64,000 nucleotides of DNA from contig NZ_MWWY01000028.1 of NCBI RefSeq assembly GCF_002259755.1, positions 1-64,000 of the forward strand, in the 5' to 3' direction. This DNA is from Bifidobacterium hapali (lineage in GTDB: Bacteria; Actinomycetota; Actinomycetes; Actinomycetales; Bifidobacteriaceae). Position 1 is the stretch's first letter. Every line of letters starts with the position of its first letter. Below are positions 27,406 to 37,327 of the stretch, piece by piece. Under the pieces are notes generated by a model. It worked only from the letters and a program-made list of their open reading frames with translations. It had not been told where the DNA came from and searched no databases. The position numbers were made by a program, and so were the translations under genes.

Positions 27406-28005
27406 ATGGCATCTGATTTTTGGCTGATCGTAGGATTAGGCAATCCGGGCAAAAAATACGAAGACACGCGGCACAATATGGGTTTTATGACTGCCGACGT
27501 GCTCGCTGAACGCTGGTCAGTTGCGTTTAGCGATCACAAAGGACTCGCGATGCTCGGCAAAGGCGCAATGCAACTACAGGGCCGCACAGTCAAATTCTTC
27601 CTCGCGAAACCGCTAACCTACATGAACGATTCAGGCAACGCAGTCGCTTCGATCAGCGCTTACTATCAAATTCAACCTGATCATATCGTCGTTATTCACG
27701 ACGATATGGACCTCGAATTCGGCCGTATCAAAGTCAAAGCCGGAGGCTCTGCAGGCGGACATAACGGTATCAAATCCATTGACCGTTCACTTAGCACACC
27801 CAAATACGCACGCGTACGCATGGGCGTCGGTCACGCGAAACGCGGCGCCAACGCCCACGACAACACCATCAACTGGGTACTCGGCGGATTCGGCCCAGAC
27901 CAACGCAAGCAACTGCCCGATTTTCTCGCCGACGGTGCCGACGCAGCAGAAGCCATTGTTTTTGACGGACTAGCGAAAACTCAGGAGAAGTTCAATGGTC
28001 GATAA
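27406..28005 (+). CDS. pth: Peptidyl-tRNA hydrolase
   Basis: Releases tRNA from peptidyl-tRNA dropped during translation. The 199-residue protein carries the family motifs VGLGNPGKKYEDTRHNMGF (catalytic His in RHN), KPLTYMNDSG, IHDDMDLEFGRIKVK and GGSAGGHNGIKSI. The start at 27406 gives the normal N-terminus (MASDFWLIVGLGNPG) and removes an unlikely 45-residue extension. It overlaps mfd by 11 bases, an arrangement common in actinobacteria. Confidence 0.95.
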   Translation: MASDFWLIVGLGNPGKKYEDTRHNMGFMTADVLAERWSVAFSDHKGLAMLGKGAMQLQGRTVKFFLAKPLTYMNDSGNAVASISAYYQIQPDHIVVIHDDMDLEFGRIKVKAGGSAGGHNGIKSIDRSLSTPKYARVRMGVGHAKRGANAHDNTINWVLGGFGPDQRKQLPDFLADGADAAEAIVFDGLAKTQEKFNGR

Positions 28006-31000
28006 CGCCAAACGTCAACGTACGGCAAACTCGACAACCGCAGCCAACCCATCACTCATCCACGGCTCTCTCGCCGGCGTACTTGACGCACTCGATCGAG
28101 ATCCAGTCTTCCACCAACTCAGCGTCGACGGCATCGAACCATACAGCGACGACCACACTGACCCAACCATCACCATCGGCATCCCCGAAGGCATAAGACC
28201 AGCACTCGCCGCCGCAACCGCCACACACAACAGCAACAAGTCAGTCATCCTCGTCGTCGCATCAGGCCGCGAAGCTGAAGAAACCGTCAACGCACTGCGC
28301 TCATGGTACGACGGCAACCCCAACGACATCGCCCAACTCGAAGCATGGGAAACCCTGCCACACGAACGGTTAAGCCCACGCGCCGACACAGTCGCCAGCC
28401 GCATGGCAGTCTTCCGCAGACTCACCCATCCGAGCACCACTAATCCCATGTTCGGTCCGATCAAAATACTCGTCATGCCAGTGCGCTCGCTGATTCAGCC
28501 GGTCGTCAAAGGTCTTGGCGACGTTGAACCGCTCGTATTTACGCGTGGTGAGGAACTACCACTGGACGAAGCGTCAGCACGGCTTGTTGAGAACGCATAT
28601 ACGCGCGTTGATTTGGTAATGGATCGTGGCGAATTCGCTGTGCGTGGCGGCATTATTGACGTATTCCCGCCCACCGCTCCACACCCGGTCCGTATTGAGT
28701 TTTTCGGTGATGACATCGACACCATCCGTGAATTCCATGCGTCTGATCAACGCACCTACGGTGACGGATTAGCTACGATTTGGGCGACGCCATGCCGCGA
28801 ATTGCAGCTTACGCAGGCGGTACGCGATCGAGCGCATAGTCTTATCGGGCAGATTCCCAACGCTGATGACATGCTTGAGTCTATTGCGAATGCGATTCCT
28901 GTCGAAGGTATGGAATCGCTGATGCCGGCACTGATTGACGACATGGAGCCGATTACTGTCATGCTCGATAAGCATGCGCTTATCATGCTGTCTGATCCAG
29001 AAAAGTTGCGCCGTGCTGCCGATGATCTTGCAAAAACAGCTAATGAGTTTCTCGCTGCCAGCTGGCATGTTGCCGCATCTGGACACGGTGCTGGCGCTCC
29101 GATTACGTTCGATCAAGCGAGTTTCCTTGACTTTGAGGACATGATCAATTCGCTCGCGTATTCGAATCATGATGTGTGGAAGCTCAGCAGTTTTGGTGTG
29201 GATACCACGCTGCCGAATCATGTTATGCTTGCCGCGCAAAATCCCGGTGAATATCGAGGTGACGAAGAGAAAGCTGCAGCTGGTATCGAAGGACTGATTG
29301 ACGCTGGATATCAGGTTACGGTTACTGCTGCTGCGCAAGGTACGCTAACGCGTCTCAAACGTGCGATTAATGAAACCGGTATTGCCACGTTTGACGTTAT
29401 TCGTTCTCAAGCTGTGGACGGTTTTGTGGACACAGCGGCAAAGATCGCGCTACTAACTGAGCGTGATTTGACTGGACGTTCATCTGCTGCAGGTGTTGCA
29501 AAAACGCCGAAACGTCGGCGCAAAGCGATTGATCTCATGGAGTTAAAGCCCGGCGATTTCGTCGTGCATGAGCAACATGGTATCGGCCGATTTGTTGGCA
29601 TGAAGCAACGTGAAATCGGCACTGGTGCGAACAAAAGTACGCGCGAATATCTCATTATTGAATATGCGCCGAGCAAGCGCGGTGCTCCAGCTGACAAACT
29701 ATTCATTCCTACTGATCAGCTTGACCAAATCAGTAAATATATCGGTGCGGAAGTTCCTAAGCTCAACAAACTAGGCGGTTCCGATTGGGCTGAAACCAAG
29801 GCAAAAGCGCGCAAGCATGTGCACGAAATTGCTGAGGATTTAGTCAAACTGTATTCGGCTCGCCAACGTACTGCCGGTTTTGCGTTCAGTCCCGACACAC
29901 CGTGGCAGAAAGAATTGGAAGACGCGTTCCCGTATCAGGAGACTGCCGACCAGCTCACCACGATTGACGAAGTCAAAGCTGATATGGAAAAGCCAGTGCC
30001 GATGGATCGCCTCATCTGTGGCGATGTGGGCTTTGGTAAGACTGAAATTGCTGTGCGAGCTGCATTCAAGGCGATTCAGGACGGCAAGCAGGTGGCTGTG
30101 CTCGTGCCCACTACGCTGCTCGTCCAGCAGCATTACGAGACGTTTACTGAACGTTACGAAGGTTTTCCGGTCACGGTTGCGGCAATGAGCCGATTCCAGA
30201 CTACGAAAGAGATTAATGAAACCATCGAAGGCTTGGAATCTGGCGCGGTGGACGTGGTCATCGGCACGCACAAGTTACTCAACCCGAAGATCAAGTTCAA
30301 AGATCTTGGCCTTGTGATTATTGACGAGGAACAACGCTTCGGTGTTGAGCATAAGGAAACACTCAAAGCTTTGCGCACAAACGTGGACGTGTTGTCACTA
30401 TCTGCAACACCGATTCCACGTACGCTGGAAATGGCAGTGACTGGTATTCGTGAGATGTCTACGCTGGCGACTCCGCCTGAGGACCGTTTGCCAGTGCTCA
30501 CGTATGTTGGCGCCTATGAGGATGCGCAGGTAACTGCTGCGGTGCGACGCGAATTGTTGCGCGGTGGACAAGTCTTCTACGTGCATAATCGCGTGCAAGA
30601 TATTGCGAAAACCGCGGCGAAAATTCACGAGCTTGTGCCCGAAGCGCGCGTCGGTATTGCACACGGCAAAATGGGGGAGAAGCAGCTCGATCAGATCATC
30701 CGTGACTTCTGGCATCGCGATATCGACGTACTCGTATGTACGACGATTATCGAAACGGGTCTTGATATTTCGAATGCGAACACGTTGATTGTTGATCATG
30801 CTGACAAGTTTGGTTTGTCTCAGCTGCATCAGTTGCGTGGACGAGTCGGTCGTGGTAGGGAACGCGCGTATGCGTATTTCTTATACGATCCGAGCAAGCC
30901 GATGACTCAACAGTCGCATGATCGACTGGCGACGATCGCACAGAATACGGCGCTTGGTTCCGGTTTCGACGTGGCAATGAAAGATTTGGAGCTGCGCGGT

Positions 31001-31603
31001 ACCGGCAATCTACTTGGCGACGAACAATCTGGGCATATTGAGGGCGTTGGCTTCGACCTATATATTCGCATGGTGTCTGAAGCGGTTGAACAGTATAAGG
31101 AACCGGAACGCGCGGTTGAACCGTTGACGGTGACGATTGATCTGCCGATTGAGGCGTCGATTCCGGTTGACTATATTGACTCGGATAAGTTGAGGCTTGA
31201 AGCATACCGTAAACTTGCGGCAGCACATAACGAGGATGATTTGCGCGAACTGTCTGAAGAATTGAGTGACCGTTACGGCAAGTTGCCTGAAGAGTTTGAA
31301 ACGCTGTTCGGTGTGGCTCGACTCCGTATGCGGGCGCGTACGCTTGGAATTTCGGAGATTGTTGCGCAAGGTAAGAATGTGCGTGTCGGTAAGATTGACC
31401 CGCCTGAGTCGTTGCAGATGCGTATTAACCGTATTTATAAAGGTGCGCAGTATCGTCCGCTCACGCACACGTATCTGATTCCTGCCCCGTTCGCAGGGTC
31501 TCTCGGTTCTGGTCCGATGAGTGGTGAAATGGTTATGGACTGGGTGAGTGACTTGCTCAACGATTTCGCGTGGACGTCGAAGAAACGCGTGGATACGCAT
31601 TAA
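27995..31603 (+). CDS. mfd: Transcription-repair coupling factor
   Basis: A 1202-residue ATP-dependent translocase that pushes RNA polymerase off DNA lesions and recruits UvrA. In order: a UvrB-like N-terminal part (including GGIIDVFPPTAPHPVRIEFFGDD), the RNA polymerase-interacting CarD-like module (LKPGDFVVHEQHGIGRFVGM), the SF2 helicase with Walker A GDVGFGKTE near residue 676 and the DEEQ box in IIDEEQRFGVEHKE, RGRVGRG motif VI, and a TRCF C-terminal domain. Length is normal. It overlaps pth and is followed 27 bases later by an acetyltransferase gene. Confidence 0.97.
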   Translation: MVDNAKRQRTANSTTAANPSLIHGSLAGVLDALDRDPVFHQLSVDGIEPYSDDHTDPTITIGIPEGIRPALAAATATHNSNKSVILVVASGREAEETVNALRSWYDGNPNDIAQLEAWETLPHERLSPRADTVASRMAVFRRLTHPSTTNPMFGPIKILVMPVRSLIQPVVKGLGDVEPLVFTRGEELPLDEASARLVENAYTRVDLVMDRGEFAVRGGIIDVFPPTAPHPVRIEFFGDDIDTIREFHASDQRTYGDGLATIWATPCRELQLTQAVRDRAHSLIGQIPNADDMLESIANAIPVEGMESLMPALIDDMEPITVMLDKHALIMLSDPEKLRRAADDLAKTANEFLAASWHVAASGHGAGAPITFDQASFLDFEDMINSLAYSNHDVWKLSSFGVDTTLPNHVMLAAQNPGEYRGDEEKAAAGIEGLIDAGYQVTVTAAAQGTLTRLKRAINETGIATFDVIRSQAVDGFVDTAAKIALLTERDLTGRSSAAGVAKTPKRRRKAIDLMELKPGDFVVHEQHGIGRFVGMKQREIGTGANKSTREYLIIEYAPSKRGAPADKLFIPTDQLDQISKYIGAEVPKLNKLGGSDWAETKAKARKHVHEIAEDLVKLYSARQRTAGFAFSPDTPWQKELEDAFPYQETADQLTTIDEVKADMEKPVPMDRLICGDVGFGKTEIAVRAAFKAIQDGKQVAVLVPTTLLVQQHYETFTERYEGFPVTVAAMSRFQTTKEINETIEGLESGAVDVVIGTHKLLNPKIKFKDLGLVIIDEEQRFGVEHKETLKALRTNVDVLSLSATPIPRTLEMAVTGIREMSTLATPPEDRLPVLTYVGAYEDAQVTAAVRRELLRGGQVFYVHNRVQDIAKTAAKIHELVPEARVGIAHGKMGEKQLDQIIRDFWHRDIDVLVCTTIIETGLDISNANTLIVDHADKFGLSQLHQLRGRVGRGRERAYAYFLYDPSKPMTQQSHDRLATIAQNTALGSGFDVAMKDLELRGTGNLLGDEQSGHIEGVGFDLYIRMVSEAVEQYKEPERAVEPLTVTIDLPIEASIPVDYIDSDKLRLEAYRKLAAAHNEDDLRELSEELSDRYGKLPEEFETLFGVARLRMRARTLGISEIVAQGKNVRVGKIDPPESLQMRINRIYKGAQYRPLTHTYLIPAPFAGSLGSGPMSGEMVMDWVSDLLNDFAWTSKKRVDTH

Positions 31604-31630
31604 GCAAGTCGAATATGAGATGGGATCAAT

Positions 31631-32149
31631 ATGAGTGTAGAGCACGGTTGTTCGCAGGCGGCAATGATATCTGGCATGCATATTCGCTGCGCTGAGACGC
31701 GAGACATTGAGCAGTTGCATAAGTTGTTGCGTCAAGTACTTGAAGTTCATCACATGGGTCGACCAGATTTGTTTAAAACTGGTGCGACGAAGTATACGAA
31801 CGATGAATTGTGTACTATTCTCGCAAACGAACAAACTCCAGTATTTGGTGCGTTTGCTGATGATGATGTGACGTTACTGGGTTATGCATTTTGTATATTT
31901 CAGCAGCATGAACACAGTAATATTCTCACGGATATTACGACGTTATATATTGACGATTTGTGTGTGGATGAATCAGCGCGAGGACAGCATATCGGTACTG
32001 CTTTATACCAGCATGTGCTTGATGTTGCGCGCTCGGCTGGTTGCTACAACGTGACGTTGAACGTGTGGTCATGCAATCCGGGAGCACAAGCGTTCTATGA
32101 GCGTTTGGGATTGACTCCGTACAAGGTTGGTATGGAACAGATTCTCTAA
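31631..32149 (+). CDS. GNAT family N-acetyltransferase
   Basis: A 172-residue acetyltransferase. The acetyl-CoA motif is ESARGQHIGTALYQHVL, preceded by LYIDDLCVDE and followed by LNVWSCNPGAQAFYERLGL. The substrate is unknown. No convincing ribosome binding site precedes the ATG chosen; later in-frame ATG codons (before ISGMH or HIRCAE) would remove a non-conserved N-terminus and remain possible. Confidence 0.78.
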   Translation: MSVEHGCSQAAMISGMHIRCAETRDIEQLHKLLRQVLEVHHMGRPDLFKTGATKYTNDELCTILANEQTPVFGAFADDDVTLLGYAFCIFQQHEHSNILTDITTLYIDDLCVDESARGQHIGTALYQHVLDVARSAGCYNVTLNVWSCNPGAQAFYERLGLTPYKVGMEQIL

Positions 32150-32269
32150 TCACGCACGTACAGTCAACATACGCACGCATATGGTCGCTGTGGGAGTGAA
32201 AATCGGATGTATGTGTGCGAATTGTATTGCTCTGCTAAACCAAAAATGACGACATTGATTCTTTCCCTA

Positions 32270-32336
32270 GCTCCCCTTGTCAGCGAAGCTGACTGAGAGA
32301 TAGTCCGCAAGTATATGTCAAAGTTGGTTTAACAGA
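32270..32336 (+). repeat. Dispersed intergenic repeat, copy 1
   Basis: GCTCCCCTTGTCAG is followed by the hairpin GTCAGC-GAA-GCTGAC and then by a stretch ending AAGTTGGTTTAAC. The 59 bases 32278-32336 align without gaps to 54027-54085 (46 of 59 identical by my count). The first 14 bases also occur inverted at 40625-40638. Such hairpin-bearing repeats are common in bifidobacterial intergenic regions, but I cannot name the family. Confidence 0.6.
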
Positions 32337-32505
32337 TCTAATTGTATTGCATTACCTTGGTTGGTGTGGATGTTATATAACAACAATGCACGAATTTACG
32401 ACGTAGTTAGTCGCATGTGCCACGTATGTGCAATATGGAATATGCGATGTCTACATGAACGATGCGTGAATAGAATATGGACAAGAATACGGCGATCTCA
32501 CAATG

Positions 32506-32521
32506 ATGTGAGCGCTCACAT
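32506..32521 (+). promoter_or_regulatory. Perfect palindrome, LacI-family operator type
   Basis: ATGTGAGCGCTCACAT is a perfect 16-base palindrome with the central CG typical of LacI/GalR operators. It lies 17 bases before the -35 hexamer of the probable eno promoter, a position suited to activation. From memory, bifidobacteria use a global LacI-type regulator (AraQ) on central carbon genes; assignment to it is inference. Confidence 0.6.
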
Positions 32522-32538
32522 ATTCGTGTCGCGTGATC

Positions 32539-33905
<1,367 letters not shown>

Positions 33906-33998
33906 GTCATTGACTCGCCGCGTGTGGCTTCGCTGGCATAGTATCGAACATCGTATATCATGCCGGCAAGTTCAATAGCATGGCGTAGACGTGCATAG

Positions 33999-34038
33999 CC
34001 CGTCGCATTCTCAGTCGAATGCGACGGGTATTTTTATT
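33999..34038 (+). terminator. Terminator of eno
   Basis: CCCGTCGCATTC and GAATGCGACGGG form a perfect 12-base-pair stem with a six-base loop, followed by TATTTTTATT. It ends only four bases before the divIC start codon. Confidence 0.88.
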
Positions 34039-34042
34039 ACCT

Positions 34043-34690
34043 ATGAGTGCACGATCGACATCTGGTAAATCCCGAGGTAGTAACAAAAAAATCAAAAGTG
34101 CCGCCAAAACGACTGGATTCTCGTCGCGATCATCGCGCACAGCGACAATAAACAAAACAGACAAGCGCACGTTCACGAAAACCAAAACCCGTAGTAGCGG
34201 TCCAATCGTGTTTTTTATTGCGCTCTTTATTGTCGCGTTGGGAACTATCCAACTGCTGTCGACGTTCTACACATATGCAATCAGTGTGTCCGAACTCAAC
34301 GGTTTGAAACGCGAAGAAGCATCACTTATCGCGCAAAAACAAGAACTTGAAAACAACATCACTCGGTGGGATGACAAAGCTTATGTTGCAGCACAAGCTC
34401 GTGAAAAGCTCGGTTTTGTATTCCCCGGTGAACAAGTGGTACATGTACTCCATCCCGAAGCAGTAACTGGTGATACAACTTCCACTGATACCAATATAGA
34501 CACGACGTCACGCACTACCAAAAAAGCCTTGCCTTGGTACAGTGAATTAGCGTACTCGTTTGAACAAGCGGACAAACGACCCGAACAAACGAGCACAGAA
34601 ACACATTCAACTACGAACAATACGACCGATCAATCTAACCAATCCGAAACCACTACGACCGACACCAATACGGAGGACCAACAACAGTGA
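34043..34690 (+). CDS. DivIC/FtsB-like septum formation protein
   Basis: A 215-residue bitopic membrane protein of the septum formation initiator family, which in other bacteria links FtsQ and FtsL at the division site. A basic, disordered 50-residue N-terminus precedes one membrane helix (VFFIALFIVALGTIQLL), a short coiled coil (LNGLKREEASLIAQKQELENN), and the family ending AREKLGFVFPGEQ. The last 80 residues are Ser/Thr-rich and disordered. I placed the start at 34043, since an upstream ATG lies inside the eno terminator stem. There is no clear ribosome binding site. It overlaps the next gene by four bases. Confidence 0.85.
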   Translation: MSARSTSGKSRGSNKKIKSAAKTTGFSSRSSRTATINKTDKRTFTKTKTRSSGPIVFFIALFIVALGTIQLLSTFYTYAISVSELNGLKREEASLIAQKQELENNITRWDDKAYVAAQAREKLGFVFPGEQVVHVLHPEAVTGDTTSTDTNIDTTSRTTKKALPWYSELAYSFEQADKRPEQTSTETHSTTNNTTDQSNQSETTTTDTNTEDQQQ

Positions 34691-35277
34691 CGAATCTTGA
34701 TACCACGATTATGGACCAAGCAGCAGCACTCGCAGATCGTATTATGGCTAATCCTGCCAACGATCACGACGTCGCTATCGTCGAACGTCAACTTGGACGT
34801 TTCCCTCGTGGTATGGTTGCGGTCGGTGCGCGGTGTGTGTGCGGTCGGCCGCTCGCGGTCGTCACTCGGCCCATGCTGCCCGGAGGTGTGCCATTCCCGA
34901 CTACTTGTTACCTCACTGGTCCGGAAGTGGTCAAGGCCGTTTCTCACGTGGAAGCAGACGGTGTGATGGCTGACTATAATGCGTTGCTCGCTCAAGAGGG
35001 TGAGGATGGCGATCGTTTGCGTGCTGCATATCAGCGTGCGCATGATCTCTATCTTGCGTTCCGTCACGAACTGGCCGTCCGTCTTGGCGATGATGAAACG
35101 CATATCGCGGGTATTAGCGCGGGCGGTATGCCGGTCCGCGTTAAATGCCTGCATGCGTTACTCGCGCAAACGTTGGTTATGGGCGAAGGTGTGAATCCGA
35201 TCGGTGACATGACATTGGCTCGTATTGCTGACGAATTCGATCCGCATGTATGCCGTTGTTCAGTTGATGCTGAATAA
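34687..35277 (+). CDS. DUF501 family protein
   Basis: A 196-residue protein of the DUF501 family, found in actinobacteria between the divIC-like gene and ppx and of unknown function. Conserved features are LGRFPRGMVAVGARCVCGRPLAVVT, PFPTTCYLTGPEVVKAVSHVEADG, GISAGGMPVRVKCLHALLA and a C-terminal Cys (HVCRC). The cysteines and histidines (VCG, KCLH, HVCRC) could form a metal site. Translation starts at a GTG that overlaps the upstream stop codon, with GGAGG before it. Confidence 0.87.
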   Translation: MTNLDTTIMDQAAALADRIMANPANDHDVAIVERQLGRFPRGMVAVGARCVCGRPLAVVTRPMLPGGVPFPTTCYLTGPEVVKAVSHVEADGVMADYNALLAQEGEDGDRLRAAYQRAHDLYLAFRHELAVRLGDDETHIAGISAGGMPVRVKCLHALLAQTLVMGEGVNPIGDMTLARIADEFDPHVCRCSVDAE

Positions 35278-35315
35278 TATTGGCTGTTACCAGACATAGG
35301 GGGAGAGGCTGTGCG

Positions 35316-36335
35316 ATGAATGATAATCGGCATTCGGATCAGCATTCAGTAACGGTCGCAGGTATTGATTGCGGCACGAATTCGATCAGGCTCAAGATTG
35401 CGCGTGTGGATGCGGACGGTATGCACGATATCGTGCCGCGTACGCTACGCGTGATTAGACTCGGGCAGGATGTTGATAAAACGCATCGTTTTGCTGACGA
35501 AGCGTTGGAACGTGCGTATGCTGCGGCCCGCGAATTTGCGCAGATTCTGTCTGCACATCCGGTTGATGGATTGCGATTTGTAGCTACGTCAGCAACGCGT
35601 GACGCTGAGAATCGTGATGAGTTTGAGAATGAGATCGAACGGATTCTTGGGGTGCGTCCTGAAGTCGTTCCCGGTACCGAAGAAGCTGATTTGAGTTTTC
35701 TCGGTGCTACGAGCGTGGTGCCACGTACACAACTTGATGCACCGTTCCTTGTGGTTGATTTGGGTGGAGGCTCGACGGAACTTGTGCTCGGTGGCGATGG
35801 TGTTCATGTGCCGGATACGCAAGTAGAAGCGGCATTTTCAATGAATATTGGTTCAGTTCGTATGACTGAACGTCATTTACACTCTGATCCGCCTACGCAG
35901 CAAGAAATCGATGAAACAATTGCTGATATTGACGCGCACATTGATGAAGCATTTCAAACGGTACCAGCGGGTAAAACGCGTACGATTATCGGTGTGTCGG
36001 GAACGGTCACCACGATGACTGCGCTGGCGCTCGGTTTGAAAGAATATGATCATCGGGCAGTTGATGGTGTGAGGTTGAGTCTTGAGGATGCGTTCGCTGT
36101 TGATGATCGGTTCCTTCGCATGACTCGCGCTGAACGGCGTACGTATAAGACTATTCATCCGGGACGTATTGACGTGGTAGGCGGTGGAGCTCTCGTTTGG
36201 AGCCGCGTTCTTGCTAAAGTGTCAGCGGCTGCCGAGGCTGATCATGGTACGTCGATTGATTCGTTCGTATCGAGTGAACATGGCTTGCTCGACGGTATCG
36301 TGCTTGATTATGGCAGGCGTTTACTGGCGCAATAA
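35316..36335 (+). CDS. Ppx/GppA family phosphatase
   Basis: An exopolyphosphatase or guanosine pentaphosphate phosphatase of the actin-like ATPase superfamily, 339 residues, which is the short actinobacterial type. Motifs are GIDCGTNSIRLKIA (phosphate 1), FVATSATRDAENRDEF, DLGGGSTELVLGG (phosphate 2) and GVSGTVTTMTALAL. It would hydrolyse polyphosphate or adjust the (p)ppGpp pool. The start at 35316 is supported by GGGGGAGAGG upstream. It is the last gene of the divIC-DUF501-ppx operon. Confidence 0.9.
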   Translation: MNDNRHSDQHSVTVAGIDCGTNSIRLKIARVDADGMHDIVPRTLRVIRLGQDVDKTHRFADEALERAYAAAREFAQILSAHPVDGLRFVATSATRDAENRDEFENEIERILGVRPEVVPGTEEADLSFLGATSVVPRTQLDAPFLVVDLGGGSTELVLGGDGVHVPDTQVEAAFSMNIGSVRMTERHLHSDPPTQQEIDETIADIDAHIDEAFQTVPAGKTRTIIGVSGTVTTMTALALGLKEYDHRAVDGVRLSLEDAFAVDDRFLRMTRAERRTYKTIHPGRIDVVGGGALVWSRVLAKVSAAAEADHGTSIDSFVSSEHGLLDGIVLDYGRRLLAQ

Positions 36336-36360
36336 CTCGTGTTACGAGAGCGATCGTTGC

Positions 36361-36388
36361 AGTTCGGCATGACGCGACATGCCGAACT
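36361..36388 (+). terminator. Hairpin between ppx and tRNA-Leu
   Basis: AGTTCGGCATG and CATGCCGAACT form a perfect 11-base-pair stem with a six-base loop. There is no T-tract after it, so termination is probable but not certain. A TACAAT at 36402-36407 may drive the tRNA. Confidence 0.5.
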
Positions 36389-36433
36389 AGAGTTGATGTC
36401 GTACAATGGTACGGTTGATCGTTTTCGGTCAGC

Positions 36434-36512
36434 GCCTCCGTGGCGAAATGGTATACGCAGTCGACTTAAAATCGACCGCTTCGGCTTGTGGGTTCGAGTC
36501 CCATCGGAGGCA
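36434..36512 (+). tRNA. tRNA-Leu (anticodon UAA)
   Basis: A complete type II tRNA. The acceptor stem is GCCTCCG with CGGAGGC, discriminator A; the anticodon stem GTCGA/TCGAC holds the loop CTTAAAA with anticodon TAA; a variable arm GC-TTCG-GC follows; the T arm is GTGGG-TTCGAGT-CCCAT. CCA is not encoded. It reads UUA and, by wobble, UUG. Its 3' end is duplicated 688 bases downstream. Confidence 0.95.
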
Positions 36513-36518
36513 CTTAAG
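36485..36518 (+). repeat. tRNA-Leu 3' end, left copy of a direct repeat (attL-like)
   Basis: 34 bases from the variable arm through the acceptor end to CTTAAG, matching 37173-37206 with one difference (C at 36502, T at 37190). The stop codon of the antitoxin gene lies inside this copy. The arrangement is that of an attachment site used by a tRNA-targeting element. Confidence 0.75.
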
Positions 36519-36798
36519 CGGCTTGGATGCTGATGCGTCCGCCGAGCGCGTGGATAACCTTGAGGATGGTCTGGAAGCTCGGATTGCCGTCTTTGCTGAG
36601 GCTCTTGTAGAGGCTTTCGCGTCCGACGCCGGCTTCTTTAGCGATCTGAGTCATACCCCTCGCTTTAGCAACATTACCGAGTGCTTCCTGCATGAGTGCG
36701 GGATCATCGTATTCAGCGATGGCGTTGAGGTAAGCGAGGATGTCTTGCTCATCCTCAAGGTATTCGCTTGTATCGTAATTGGTGAATTGTGTACTCAT
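36514..36798 (-). CDS. HTH antitoxin of a RelE/HigB-type module
   Basis: A 94-residue DNA-binding antitoxin of the addiction-module antidote group that pairs with Gp49-like killer proteins. It has an N-terminal acidic stretch (DEQDILAYLNAIAEYDDP), then a Cro/C1-type helix-turn-helix (MTQIAKEAGVGRESLYKSLSKDGNPSFQTILKVIHALGG). It should neutralise the toxin and repress the promoter. The start overlaps the toxin stop by four bases (toxin first, as in higBA), and the stop codon is within the tRNA-derived repeat. Confidence 0.9.
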   Translation of the reverse strand: MSTQFTNYDTSEYLEDEQDILAYLNAIAEYDDPALMQEALGNVAKARGMTQIAKEAGVGRESLYKSLSKDGNPSFQTILKVIHALGGRISIQAA

Positions 36799-37100
36799 TG
36801 CTGCTCCTTATAGTTGTTGAGAATGTCGTGAGCGTGTTTGATATCGGATTGCTGAGTGCTTTTGTCTCCACCGGCTAGCAGTAGCATTAGCACGTTACCG
36901 CGCATAGCAAAATAGACGCGGTAGCCAGCTCCGAAATGGAATCGCATTTCGCTAACGGGTCCTCCTGTGGGTTTAATGTCGCCAAGTGGTTTGCCGGCGA
37001 TCTTGCATGCGTCAAGACGGGCCATAATGGCAGCTTTTGCCTCGCGGTTCTTAAGTTTTCTGAACCACTTTGCAAATTCAGCGGATTGTTCAATTTCCAT
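36795..37100 (-). CDS. RelE/HigB-like toxin (addiction module killer protein)
   Basis: A 101-residue toxin of the RelE/ParE superfamily, Gp49/killer-protein type, probably a ribosome-dependent mRNA nuclease. Family features: AEFAKWFRKLKNREAKAAIMARLD at the N-terminus, then GGPVSEMRFHFGAGYRVYFAMRG and LLLAGGDKSTQQSDI. The start at 37100 matches the usual N-terminus (MEIEQSAEF) and has AGGAT upstream. A short inverted repeat, GTATC-CTATGA-GATAC at 37110-37125, lies just upstream and could be the autoregulatory operator. The module fills the space between the two tRNA-end repeats. Confidence 0.9.
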   Translation of the reverse strand: MEIEQSAEFAKWFRKLKNREAKAAIMARLDACKIAGKPLGDIKPTGGPVSEMRFHFGAGYRVYFAMRGNVLMLLLAGGDKSTQQSDIKHAHDILNNYKEQQ

Positions 37101-37172
37101 TGTTATATCGTATCCTATGAGATACATATTTGTCAATTTATGTAATGTTCGATTGACTTGGAACTTTATTTT

Positions 37173-37206
37173 CTTGTGGGTTCGAGTCCTATCGGAGGCA
37201 CTTAAG
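37173..37206 (+). repeat. tRNA-Leu 3' end, right copy of a direct repeat (attR-like)
   Basis: A second copy of the last 28 bases of tRNA-Leu plus six flanking bases, with one mismatch. No 5' half of a tRNA precedes it, so it is a displaced fragment and not a gene. Confidence 0.75.
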
Positions 37207-37327
37207 TGACGATGAGTTGCCAAAAATAACGGCGTTCGGAAACATTGGGTTTTCTTGGTTATCGTAGACTGTCCGCTCGTATAGGAATGACCGTTTTCTA
37301 GTCGTTGAGATGCGGAGGGAGTTGCTC

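Noticed and set aside
31058..31834. A 258-codon minus-strand frame across the mfd end
   Set aside because: It overlaps the conserved C-terminal domain of Mfd and the start of the acetyltransferase gene; composition is His/Arg-rich as expected of a shadow frame.
34019..34042. Upstream ATG for the divIC-like gene
   Set aside because: It lies within the right arm of the eno terminator; the added residues are not conserved in the family.
37173..37206. Possible second tRNA-Leu
   Set aside because: Only the T arm and 3' acceptor strand are present; there is no 5' acceptor strand, D arm or anticodon arm.
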